Assembly (NCBI GenBank): GCA_964586145.1
Contig: CAZPHH010000023.1
Coordinates: forward strand, 1-57,751
Origin: JAFGJQ01 sp964586145
GTDB taxonomy: Bacteria; Planctomycetota; Phycisphaerae; UBA1845
Reading direction: 5' to 3'
DNA length: 57,751 bases
The position numbers and the translations under genes are program-made. The notes beneath the pieces are model-generated. The model was not told the origin of the DNA, made no database searches, and saw only the letters and a list, made by a program, of their open reading frames with translations. Each line of letters begins with the position of its first letter. Positions within the stretch are counted from its first letter, which is position 1. Of the stretch, positions 35,368 through 43,688 are shown piece after piece.

Positions 35368-35913
35368 ATGACGCCCTCGAGTTACCGGGCTTCGCGAGAG
35401 CTGTTCGTCCGCCGGTGGGGAGAGATGGGGGCCACCTGGGGCATCAGCCGAACCATGGCCGAAATCCACGCCCTGCTCTTCACGGCCACGGGGCCGTTAT
35501 GCACCGACGACATCATGGCCGCCCTGAACATCTCCCGGGGCAACGCCAGCATGAACGTGCGCGAACTCCTGAACTGGGGGCTGATCCACCGCGTGCATAC
35601 TCGGGAGGACCGCAAGATCTACTTCGAGGCCGAGTGCGACGTCTGGGAGATGTTCCGGACCATCAGTCGCGAGCGTCAGCGACGGGAGGTGGAGCCGATC
35701 ATCGAGACCATCGAGCGCTGCCGGTCCATGGTCAACCCACTGCCCCGCACGCACGACCCGGAGGAACGCGGGCAGGCCCAGACGTACACGAAGCGACTGG
35801 AGGAAATGCACGAGTTCCTGCGGATGACCAACACCGCTTCCGCCCTGTTGGCCAGGGCCGGCAAGGGAAACCTCCGCCGCGTGCTCCAGTTGTTGGCCAA
35901 GGCGATTCGGTGA
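35368..35913 (+). CDS. GbsR/MarR-family transcriptional regulator
   Basis: A 181-aa winged-helix regulator. The DNA-binding domain (about 25-100) has MAEIHALLFTATGPLCTDDIMAALNISRGNASMNVRELLNWGLIHRVHTREDRKIYFEAECDVW, quoted in parts: the recognition helix is SRGNASMNVREL. This is the GbsR pattern, a MarR relative that often controls osmoprotectant genes. The second half is a helical, probably dimerisation/ligand region. No compatible-solute genes are adjacent, so targets are unknown. Start ATG at 35368; the preceding gap holds the upstream terminator. Followed by a 465-nt gap. Confidence 0.87.
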   Translation: MTPSSYRASRELFVRRWGEMGATWGISRTMAEIHALLFTATGPLCTDDIMAALNISRGNASMNVRELLNWGLIHRVHTREDRKIYFEAECDVWEMFRTISRERQRREVEPIIETIERCRSMVNPLPRTHDPEERGQAQTYTKRLEEMHEFLRMTNTASALLARAGKGNLRRVLQLLAKAIR

Positions 35914-36378
35914 GGGGTATAGCCGGCAGGCACGGTGCGGCCTGACCGCAACGCGGGCGGTCCCATTCATGGCCCCTCCGCATGCCCGACCCTCTCGCCG
36001 CAGCGACCACAGTTCCTACAGTGCCGCTGCACGGGAGACCGGGAAGAGTCTTCCTCCGCGCCAGGCCTCTCATGGCTGTCGTGCTTCTCTGCCGTTCGCA
36101 TCGGTTACAATGATGGGATTGCACGCCCGGTGGCCCGTCCCCTTGCGGGCTTGTGTGAGGCCGATCGATGAATGAACCGTCAGCCGGAGCGGGGCCGAGT
36201 TGCCGACCGTCCGCGGTTGCTTCCCGTCGATGAGCGAACCGTTCTGGTGCTGATCCGCAGGATAGGATACACTGCCTCAGAGGCCTCCGAAAACGCGGGG
36301 GCTGCCGCGAACCCCGTCCGTGCGCAGGCACCGGCGAGCAACAGAGCAGCCACGGTGGCGACTGAGGAAGCCGGCTAT
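35914..36378. other. 465-nt gap with no gene seen
   Basis: No protein-like frame with a ribosome site. It would contain the promoter of the FecR-like gene. A longer frame from 36172 into that gene exists, but its first 69 residues are compositionally poor and the ATG at 36379 has GAGGAA upstream. Confidence 0.5.
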
Positions 36379-37053
36379 ATGACCGAGGTGGGCGACGAGC
36401 CGTACGAGAGGATCGAGGCCTGCACGCTGAATCGCTCAGACCCGCAGGACGTCCGGCAGGTCGAGGGCCTGCTGGATCAGAATGCGGCCGCCCGCGAGGA
36501 AGAAGTGCTCCCGGCAACGGATCGGCCAACCCGGTGGCGTCGGTTCGCCGCACTGATCGCGGCGGGACTGTGTCTTGCGGCGGTGGTCGCCCTCGTATTC
36601 GTGCTGCAGCGCCCGCCGGTGGTGGGCCGGGCAACGGACGCGGGCACCGTCGCGCTCCGGGAAGAGGGCTGGCGGCCGGTGCGGGCCGGCGAGGAACTGG
36701 AAGCCGCGGAGGGGTTATTGCGGATTCGCCTGCTGGATGGGGAGAACTTCAACTTCAACCAAGGCAGCATCGTACGGGTTCGGTCGGACGGCGTCGACCT
36801 TCTGCGCGGACGGGTCTGGGCTCGTTCCGCGGAACGACGGATCACGATCAGCATCGGCGGATACGTGCTTCGCATGGGGCCGAAGGCGGAGGCGGAGCTC
36901 ATGCTCCGGCAGATCGGGACCGCGCCCCGTGTGCGCGTTCGCGTCAGCGAGGAGGCGGTGCTGGTCGGCCCCCACGCGCAGGAGCGCCGGCTGTCCGCGG
37001 GTGAAATGCTGGAGATTGACGTGTGCGACGACGCAATGCCGCGTTTACCCTGA
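36379..37053 (+). CDS. FecR-like single-pass membrane protein
   Basis: A 224-aa protein. Residues 1-50 are cytoplasmic and acidic (YERIEACTLNRSDPQDVRQVEGLLDQN), one membrane segment follows (FAALIAAGLCLAAVVALVFVL, about 60-80), and the rest is a beta-rich FecR-type domain: LRIRLLDGENFNFNQGSIVRVRSDGVDLLRGRVWARSAERRITIS, quoted in part. FecR proteins usually act as sigma regulators or signal transducers. The segment resembles an anti-sigma layout, but no sigma factor is next to it. Its last 31 nt overlap the following pseudopilin gene, so the two are translated together. The linkage of FecR-like and pilin proteins is unusual. Confidence 0.78.
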   Translation: MTEVGDEPYERIEACTLNRSDPQDVRQVEGLLDQNAAAREEEVLPATDRPTRWRRFAALIAAGLCLAAVVALVFVLQRPPVVGRATDAGTVALREEGWRPVRAGEELEAAEGLLRIRLLDGENFNFNQGSIVRVRSDGVDLLRGRVWARSAERRITISIGGYVLRMGPKAEAELMLRQIGTAPRVRVRVSEEAVLVGPHAQERRLSAGEMLEIDVCDDAMPRLP

Positions 37054-37568
37054 TCGAGCTACTGATCGTCGTGTCGATCATGGCTCTGCTGGCGGCCCTG
37101 CTGGGTCCGTCGCTTCAGGCGGCCCGCAACGACACCCTGCGCGTGCTTTGCCTGTGCCATCTTCGCTCGATAGGGTCGGCGATCGCCACGTATGCGCAGG
37201 ACAACGCGGAGTACCTCCCCCCGACCGCCCAGTTTTACGACGGCCGGCCCCACCGGGAGGTGTCGGCCACGGCCGTCCGCATCGTTTCGACGAAGTACGA
37301 TCTGTCACAACTCCTGTCCCGTTATCTGGACCCGCGGGCCCTCTCCTGCCCGGCCCCTAATCGGGTCCCGGTCGTGTCGCCGGCCAACAGTGCCGGCGTG
37401 GTTCAATCCAACTACGTCTATGTCTGGGGAAGCGTGCCGGGCACCCCGGTTGCCGGAGTGCCCCGCCTCTCGTTTCGCGGCAATCCCGTGATCGCGGCGG
37501 ACTTCACGTGGTACAACGTGGATCGATGCGATTACGCGTCCGTCCAGCTCGGCGTCGGCGTGCCCTGA
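37023..37568 (+). CDS. type II secretion-like pseudopilin
   Basis: A 181-aa pseudopilin. GTG start at 37023 places the motif NAAFTLIELLIVVSIMALLAALLGP just six residues in, so the leader is very short (MRRRNAA), with the conserved Glu at +5. The remainder has a pilin-like Cys pair (CLCHLRSIGSAIATYAQD) and no H-X9-DG motif. No pilin assembly genes are here. It starts inside the FecR-like gene, which is its only neighbour on this transcript. Confidence 0.87.
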   Translation: MRRRNAAFTLIELLIVVSIMALLAALLGPSLQAARNDTLRVLCLCHLRSIGSAIATYAQDNAEYLPPTAQFYDGRPHREVSATAVRIVSTKYDLSQLLSRYLDPRALSCPAPNRVPVVSPANSAGVVQSNYVYVWGSVPGTPVAGVPRLSFRGNPVIAADFTWYNVDRCDYASVQLGVGVP

Positions 37569-37858
37569 CGCACGCGCTTCTGCACCGCTCGCGCTGCCGG
37601 CCTTCGCGGAAGGGCCAGTCCGTCGGACCACTCTGTCCTGCCCCGGTGTCTTCCTGATGGACCCGCAAAGGCGAGCGCTTCGGACGCGGTTGCGGACGCG
37701 TCGTGAGGGTGGCAAACCGATGCCGCGGGGAAGAGCTTCGGGTGTGTGCATCCGGCTTGGCGCGTTTGTTCGCATTCCGGGCAACGGGTATAGTTGCGGC
37801 CGGCGCGGGAGCTTGCGGCGGGGCCCGGGAGCTTCCCATCGGACGAGGAGGAATCGCA

Positions 37859-39886
37859 ATGAGTCGATGGACGTGGCAGGCGATGCTGGTGGCACTGGTG
37901 ACCTGGAATGGTGCGGTCGCGGAGGAGCCGGCCGGCATCACGTACGAATCGCTGCTCCGCGAAATGGTGGACCGGGACGCCCTCGCCCGGTGGCCGGCGC
38001 CGGCCTACACGTGTAAGCAGTTCAGCAGCTACGACCGGAGGTCCAAGTCTCCGCAGGAGAATTGGTTCGCCAATGCGGATGCCGGGCAGTTCCTCCGCGA
38101 GGAGCAGAACGCCGGGCGGACGGAGTGGGTCCTCATGGACACGGAGGGGCCGGGGGCGATCGTGCGCTTCTGGTCGGCCAATCCGGACGGGGCCGGCACC
38201 GTCCGCATCTACCTGGACGGCTCCGAAACGCCGGCCATCGAGACCTCTCTCGCCGACCTGCTGGGCGGCAACTGGCGCGTGGGCGCGCCGCTGGCGGCCA
38301 TCCGGGGCCGCGGCTGGAACCTGTACCTGCCCATTCCGTATGCGAAGTCGTGCAAAGTGACGGCCGACAAGGGCAAGTTCTACTACCAGATCAACTACCG
38401 AACGTACCCGGCCGGCACGCCAGTCGAGACGTTCTCCATGGACGTTTTCGAGAAAGGCCTGTCCGTCCTGCGCGACGTAACGGTCCGATTGCAGACCGTC
38501 GGCCGCGACCTGCAGCCCCGCCCGATGAACACGATTCGCCAGGACGGACCCTTGCCGCAGGAGAAGGCGGTGTCGCTGCGGCTGCCCCCGGGGCCGCGGG
38601 TCGTGCGTGAGTTGACGGTCCGTCTGCGCGGCCCGGACCTCCAGACGGCGTACCGCGGGGTCGTGCTGCGCATGACGTTCGACGGCCGGGAGACGTCCTG
38701 GTGCCCGGTGGGTGATTTCTACGGTTCGGGCGTCGGCGTGAACGTCTTTCGAAACTGGTGGCAGAAGGTGGAGGCGGACGGGTCGATGACCTGTTACTGG
38801 CCGATGCCGTACGAACAGTCCGCCACCGTCACTCTGGAGAACCTTGCCGGCGGGCCGCTTGAGTATGACCTGACGGTCCGGACCGCGGACTGGACGTGGG
38901 ACGACCGCTCCATGCACTTCCACGCGGCGTGGCGGCATGAGCACCCCCTCTCAACAGAAGAGAAGAAGGACTGGAACTACGTCGAGGTGACGGGCCGGGG
39001 CGTGTACGCGGGCGACATGCTGGCCCTGCTGAACCCGACGACGGTGTGGTGGGGCGAAGGTGACGAGAAGATCTACGTGGACGGCGAGTCGTTCCCGTCC
39101 CACTTCGGCACGGGGACGGAGGACTACTACGGCTATGCCTGGGGCGACTGGCGCTTCTTCCAGGGGCCGTTCCACGCGCAGCCGCGCGTGGATGGGCCGG
39201 TGGGGCTGGGTCACACCACGGTGTTCCGATCGCGGTCACTGGACGCCATCCCGTTCGAAAAATCGCTCCGGATGGACATGGAGGTGTGGCACCATCGGGC
39301 GGTGGAGGTGGCGTACGCGGCGACGACGTGGTACTACGCCCGCCCGGGCGCGACGGACAACCGCATGGTCGATCGGAAGCAGACGGCGTTGTTCGTGCCG
39401 GAGCTGACACCGCTGAACAAGGTGCCGGGCGGCATCGAGGCGGAGAGCCTGGAGATCGTGTCCACGTCACCGGGTGTGGCACACGAGGTCATGGGCGCGT
39501 GGCGTTGCGATGATCTGAGCAGCACCGCGCAACTGTGGTTCGGCTGCAAACAGAAAGGCGATGCGGTCGAGCTGCGTGCCCCGGATGCGCTGACCGGACC
39601 CCAGAAGGTCACCCTTCACATGTCGCGGCACCCGGATTACGGCATCGTGCAGGTGTCGATCGACGGCAAGCCGATGGGGGAGCCGATCGATCTGTGCAAC
39701 CCGGCCACGGAAGGCCCGAAACTGATCGTGACGGGGCCTATCGAGCTTGGGACGTTCGAGCCGGGCCCGCGGGCGCCGCTGATCCGGATCGAATTGGTGG
39801 GCACAAACCCGCAGGCCGCCGCCCCGGGTACGAACTTCGGGTTTGACGCCATCGTGTTCGAGCCCGTGGCGTCGGAGCCGGAATAA
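37859..39886 (+). CDS. exported GH172 (DUF2961) glycoside hydrolase
   Basis: A 675-aa exported protein (signal peptide near residue 20, ending GAVA). The DUF2961/GH172 double jelly-roll is clear: YTCKQFSSYDRRSKSPQENWFANADAGQFL, TEGPGAIVRFWSANPDGAGTVRIYLDG, ETSWCPVGDFYGSGVGVN and the signature GTGTEDYYGYAWGDW, in which the Glu is a catalytic candidate. Family members act on fructofuranosides, arabinans or related furanosides; specificity here is unknown. The last 130 residues include HMSRHPDYGIVQVSIDGKPM, a carbohydrate-binding-like beta region. Start ATG at 37859 has GAGGAGG 6-8 nt upstream. The permease gene begins 35 nt downstream, so export, cleavage and uptake may be linked. Confidence 0.9.
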   Translation: MSRWTWQAMLVALVTWNGAVAEEPAGITYESLLREMVDRDALARWPAPAYTCKQFSSYDRRSKSPQENWFANADAGQFLREEQNAGRTEWVLMDTEGPGAIVRFWSANPDGAGTVRIYLDGSETPAIETSLADLLGGNWRVGAPLAAIRGRGWNLYLPIPYAKSCKVTADKGKFYYQINYRTYPAGTPVETFSMDVFEKGLSVLRDVTVRLQTVGRDLQPRPMNTIRQDGPLPQEKAVSLRLPPGPRVVRELTVRLRGPDLQTAYRGVVLRMTFDGRETSWCPVGDFYGSGVGVNVFRNWWQKVEADGSMTCYWPMPYEQSATVTLENLAGGPLEYDLTVRTADWTWDDRSMHFHAAWRHEHPLSTEEKKDWNYVEVTGRGVYAGDMLALLNPTTVWWGEGDEKIYVDGESFPSHFGTGTEDYYGYAWGDWRFFQGPFHAQPRVDGPVGLGHTTVFRSRSLDAIPFEKSLRMDMEVWHHRAVEVAYAATTWYYARPGATDNRMVDRKQTALFVPELTPLNKVPGGIEAESLEIVSTSPGVAHEVMGAWRCDDLSSTAQLWFGCKQKGDAVELRAPDALTGPQKVTLHMSRHPDYGIVQVSIDGKPMGEPIDLCNPATEGPKLIVTGPIELGTFEPGPRAPLIRIELVGTNPQAAAPGTNFGFDAIVFEPVASEPE

Positions 39887-39921
39887 GCGGGCCGTGTGTG
39901 GCGTTGGGGAGGTCCGGCGCA

Positions 39922-41700
39922 ATGACCTGGCAGGCGTGGTTGACCCTGGCCGCCGTGGCCGTGTCGATGGGGCTGCTCATCTTCACGCGATTCTCCGCAG
40001 ACATCGTGCTGCTGGGCGCGCTGACCGTGCTGGTACTCTGCGGGATCCTCACGCCGGAAGAGGCGGCCCAGGGCATGGCCTCCACCGGCATGATCACCGT
40101 GGGTGTGCTCTACATCGTCGTAAGCGGGCTGCGGGAGACGGGCGCCATTCAGATCATCGCGGGGCGTGTGCTGGGTCGGCCGAAGACCCTGACGGCCGCC
40201 CAGCTCGGGCTGATGGTTCCCGTGGCCGCCCTCAGCGCGTTCCTGAACAACACGCCGGTGGTGGCCATGATGATTCCGGCCGTCAGCGACTGGGCCAAGC
40301 GGCTGCGGCTCTCCCCGTCGAAACTCATGATCCCGCTGAGCTATGCAGCCATCCTGGGCGGCACCTGCACCGTCATCGGGACCAGCTCCAACCTGGTCGT
40401 GAACTCGCTGATGAAGCAGTCGGCCGACGTGCGGCCGCTGGGCCTGTTTGAGATCGCCTGGATCGGCGTGCCGGGCACGGTGGCGGGGATTCTGTTCGTG
40501 GTGCTGCTCAGTCGCTGGCTGTTGCCCGAGCGGCGGCCGGCGATCAGCAAGCACGACGACCCCCGGGAGTACACGGCCGAGATGCTCGTGGAGCCCGGCA
40601 GCCCGCTGGTGGGCCGCACGCTCGAAGAGGCCGGGCTGCGCAACCTGCCGGGGGCGTACGTGGCGGAGATTGACCGGGGGGGCGACATTCTGGCGGCCGT
40701 GTCCTCTTCCGAGCGGCTGCACGCGAACGACCGGCTGGTGTTCGTGGGCCTGGTGGAAACGGTGGTGGACCTTCAGAAGATGCGTGGTCTGACGCCCGCG
40801 ACGAACCAGGTTTTCAAGCTGGATTCTCCTCGCTCGGCCCGGACGCTGGTGGAAGCGGTCGTTTCGCCGACGTGCCCGCTGGTGGGCAAGACCATTCGCG
40901 AGGGGCGGTTTCGGTCGGTCTACAACGCGGCGGTCATCGCGGTGGCCCGGAACGGCGAGCGCGTGCGGGCCAAGATCGGCGACATCACGCTGCGGGCGGG
41001 CGACACGCTGCTGCTGGAAGCCCGCCCCGCGTTTGCAGAGCAGCAGCGCAACTCTCGCGACTTCTTCCTGGTCAGCCCGATCGAGGATTCCGCTCCGCCG
41101 CGGCACGAGCGGGCCCCGCTGGCCATCGCCATTCTGGCCGGGATGGTGGCCGTCGTGACGGCGGGCTGGCTCGACATGATGGTGGCGGGCATGGCGGCGG
41201 CCGGCGTAATGATCGTGACCGGCTGCTGCCGGCCGGCCGTGGCTCGGCGCAGCGTCGACTGGAGCGTGCTGCTGGTGATTGCGGCGTCCATCGGCCTGGG
41301 GCAGGCGCTTCTGAAGACCGGGGCCGCGGCCACGCTGGCGAACGAGTTGATCGGCCTGGCCCGGGGCAACCCGTGGGCCGCGTTGGCGGCGGTATACGTG
41401 GTGACCGCCCTGACCACGGCCACGATCACGAACGCCGCCGCGGCGGTGCTTGTCTTTCCGATTGCCCTGGAGACGGCCCAGAACCTGGACGTGAGCTTCA
41501 CGCCGTTCGCGGTGGTCATCATGGTCGCCGCGTCCAAGTGCTTCGCCACGCCCATCGGCTACCAGACCAACCTGATGGTGTACGGGCCCGGCGGATACCG
41601 GTTCGCGGACTACCTGCGGATCGGCGTTCCGCTGACCGTGGTGATCGGGCTGGTGACGGTCCTGCTGGTCCCGCAGATCTGGCCGCTGACGGTCCCGTGA
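39922..41700 (+). CDS. SLC13-type (DASS) permease with RCK_C domains
   Basis: A 592-aa inner-membrane protein. The two membrane halves carry the CitMHS/SLC13 signatures: LSAFLNNTPVVAMMIP with GTCTVIGTSSNLVVNSLM in the first, and TATITNAAAAVLVFPIAL with ASKCFATPIGYQTNLMVYGPGGY in the second. Two TrkA_C (RCK_C) domains lie between them, at about 215-275 and 305-365 (LVEPGSPLVGRTLEEAGL; VVSPTCPLVGKTIREGRF). Such proteins move sulfate, dicarboxylates or related anions with sodium; the RCK_C domains suggest regulation by a ligand. Start ATG at 39922 has GGGAGG 8 nt upstream; an in-frame GTG at 39898 was rejected. Confidence 0.9.
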   Translation: MTWQAWLTLAAVAVSMGLLIFTRFSADIVLLGALTVLVLCGILTPEEAAQGMASTGMITVGVLYIVVSGLRETGAIQIIAGRVLGRPKTLTAAQLGLMVPVAALSAFLNNTPVVAMMIPAVSDWAKRLRLSPSKLMIPLSYAAILGGTCTVIGTSSNLVVNSLMKQSADVRPLGLFEIAWIGVPGTVAGILFVVLLSRWLLPERRPAISKHDDPREYTAEMLVEPGSPLVGRTLEEAGLRNLPGAYVAEIDRGGDILAAVSSSERLHANDRLVFVGLVETVVDLQKMRGLTPATNQVFKLDSPRSARTLVEAVVSPTCPLVGKTIREGRFRSVYNAAVIAVARNGERVRAKIGDITLRAGDTLLLEARPAFAEQQRNSRDFFLVSPIEDSAPPRHERAPLAIAILAGMVAVVTAGWLDMMVAGMAAAGVMIVTGCCRPAVARRSVDWSVLLVIAASIGLGQALLKTGAAATLANELIGLARGNPWAALAAVYVVTALTTATITNAAAAVLVFPIALETAQNLDVSFTPFAVVIMVAASKCFATPIGYQTNLMVYGPGGYRFADYLRIGVPLTVVIGLVTVLLVPQIWPLTVP

Positions 41701-41961
41701 ATCGTCGCACGCCCCGGCCGCCCGGGCCGACGGGGGCATCCCGCGGCAACCAAGAAAGATTCACGACTCCGGCAACGCATGCCCTCGACGATGCATCGTT
41801 TTAATCGGCAGGAGTCAGACGAGATTCCCGACCCTGATAGTGCCTCAGACTCATCGGGCCAGCGGGCAGACGTGAAGAGCGGGGGCAGAATGTTTGACGC
41901 CGAGGCCGAAAGGCGGACAATGGTGCTTGGATATCCATCGCCGACTCGGCACAGGTGATTC

Positions 41962-42885
41962 ATGGCAATTCCCAGTTTCCAGGACATCGCGCTTCCTCTG
42001 CTGCGTGTCGTCGAGAATGGCAACGAGTATCGCTTGCGCGACGTTGCCGACGCGGTGGCGAATCACTTCGATCTCACGCCTGAGGAACGCTCGGAGAAGC
42101 TGCCCAGCGGCCAGCAAACGGTGATCCACAACCGGGTGGGCTGGGCGCGGACCTACCTGGTCAAGGCCGGAATCCTCGAGGCGACGCGCCGCGGGTACCT
42201 GAGGATTACCGACGAAGGGCGGAGAGTGCTTGGAAATCCCCCAGAGCGAATCGACGCCGCCTTCCTGCGCGACAACTATGCCGCCGTGCGGGAGTTCGCA
42301 GAAGGCAGCCGCGCCGGCAATGGCGGGGACTCGCAGACACACGCACCGTCCGGCACCGTTGCGGAAACGCCCGAGGAATCGCTCGAGCAAGCCTACCAAT
42401 ACCTCCGCTGGCAACTCGCAAAAGAGCTTCTCGCCCAGGTGAAGGAGATGTCGCCGGAGTTTTTTGAACGACTCGTTGTCGAGTTGCTCGTGAAGATGGG
42501 CTACGGCGGCACGCTGCGGGACGCAGGCCAGGCGGTCGGACAAAGCGGTGACGGCGGAATTGACGGCATCATCAAGGAGGATCGGCTCGGGCTGGACGTG
42601 ATCTATATCCAGGCCAAGAGATACGACGAGCAGGCCGTCGGGCGACCGGCCATCCAGGCCTTTGTCGGCGCCTTGCAGGGCGTGCGGGCGCGCAAGGGCA
42701 TTTTCATCACTACATCTCGGTTTGCACAACCCGCCCGTGATTACGCGAACAACATCGACACTCGTGTCATCCTGATTGACGGCGAACAACTCGCCGAATA
42801 CATGATGGACTACAACCTCGGCGTCTCCCCGGTGAACGTCTTCGAGGTGAAACGCATCGACTCGGATTACTTCACCGAAATGTAG
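41962..42885 (+). CDS. mrr: Mrr-family type IV restriction endonuclease
   Basis: A 307-aa protein with the two-domain Mrr layout. Residues 1-95 are the winged-helix N-terminal domain (PLLRVVENGNEYRLRDVADAVANHF, IHNRVGWARTYLVKAGIL). Residues about 150-290 are the PD-(D/E)xK nuclease: MSPEFFERLVVELLVKMGYGG, GQSGDGGIDGIIKEDRLGLDVIYIQAKRY (D in GGIDG, Q-x-K in IQAKRY), and VGALQGVRARKGIFITTSRFAQPARDY. It cuts DNA with modified bases. Start ATG at 41962. The adjacent convergent nucleotidyltransferase-like gene, transcribed toward it, makes this a small defence-type islet. Confidence 0.93.
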   Translation: MAIPSFQDIALPLLRVVENGNEYRLRDVADAVANHFDLTPEERSEKLPSGQQTVIHNRVGWARTYLVKAGILEATRRGYLRITDEGRRVLGNPPERIDAAFLRDNYAAVREFAEGSRAGNGGDSQTHAPSGTVAETPEESLEQAYQYLRWQLAKELLAQVKEMSPEFFERLVVELLVKMGYGGTLRDAGQAVGQSGDGGIDGIIKEDRLGLDVIYIQAKRYDEQAVGRPAIQAFVGALQGVRARKGIFITTSRFAQPARDYANNIDTRVILIDGEQLAEYMMDYNLGVSPVNVFEVKRIDSDYFTEM

Positions 42886-42890
42886 GGAAC

Positions 42891-42922
42891 GGCCCGCCCG
42901 GCGTATGGCAGGCCGGGCCGGT
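42891..42922. terminator. inverted repeat between convergent genes
   Basis: CGGCCCG and CGGGCCG form a 7-bp stem, extended by CC/GG with small bulges, in the 39-nt gap between the mrr and nucleotidyltransferase-like stop codons. It could serve both genes. Confidence 0.4.
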
Positions 42923-42924
42923 CG

Positions 42925-43524
42925 TCAGATCTGAACCGGGCGGCCGGCGCGGATATCGGCGATCAGCCGGGTCACTTCGTCACGCTGGGCATCGTACGGG
43001 TCCACCAGGTACGCCGTCAGCTTCGCGATGTCGAAAGCGTCCAGAACCACGAGCCGGGAGAAATCCGCAAAGTCCTGGATCCGCTCCGTGCGCGGGCGGG
43101 TGAGGCTGGTCATGGCAACGTACTTGAAGGCGGCCAGGCCCTCGGGCGAGGGCAGGCCGTTCTCGTGACGGATCACCTCCAGACGGACCGGATGGTTCGT
43201 GGCGTTCACCACGTCGATGGCGAGAGGCGGGCAGCGCAGGGCCTCTCCCACATCCTCAAACGATACGGCGTCCGCATGATCGCGAAACCACTTCCGCACG
43301 CGACGGAACACCCGCTGCTCCACCGCGTAGTCCGTGTCCTGTGTGAAGCGCGGCCGAGTATACTGAATCAGCGCTTTGGCCCCGATCAGAAGGTGACGGT
43401 CCGATTCGATCAGTTGAACCAGTTCGTCACGCAGGCGAGCGAATTCGACCGGCATGGGGGCCTCCAGCCGCTCAATCATTGCGGTTACGCGGGCATATGC
43501 AGATGAACCTGGGTTCGGTTCCAT
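42925..43524 (-). CDS. nucleotidyltransferase-like protein (AbiEii-like)
   Basis: A 199-aa protein. The segment LLIGAKALIQYTRPRFTQDTDYAVEQRVF is typical of the AbiEii/MNT-type nucleotidyltransferase fold, where G-A-x-A-L leads to an R-x-T-x-D-x-D motif; here the metal Asp pair may be D in QDTDYAVE. Later LEVIRHENGLPSPEGLAAFKYVAMTSL and FDIAKLTAYLVD match the same group. Known relatives are toxin or phage-abortive proteins. No antitoxin-like gene is seen next to it; the neighbours are mrr and a lipoprotein. Start ATG at 43524 with GAAGG about 10 nt upstream; earlier ATG/GTG codons lack a site. Confidence 0.72.
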   Translation of the reverse strand: MEPNPGSSAYARVTAMIERLEAPMPVEFARLRDELVQLIESDRHLLIGAKALIQYTRPRFTQDTDYAVEQRVFRRVRKWFRDHADAVSFEDVGEALRCPPLAIDVVNATNHPVRLEVIRHENGLPSPEGLAAFKYVAMTSLTRPRTERIQDFADFSRLVVLDAFDIAKLTAYLVDPYDAQRDEVTRLIADIRAGRPVQI

Positions 43525-43688
43525 GGATCCAGCCTTCGTTCTACGCATTCTACCCGATCGCGAGGGGATACCCCAGCCCGACCCGGGCCTTGCCATAGAT
43601 GGACATGAAGCTGGCGGCAATGGGGATGGAGGTCACCGGCGCCCGGCCGGCGACCCGCTCGACGGAACCGAGACACGCCAACCGTGCA

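Noticed and set aside
39637..41739. 700-codon leftward frame across the permease gene
   Set aside because: Antisense of a recognised SLC13-type gene.
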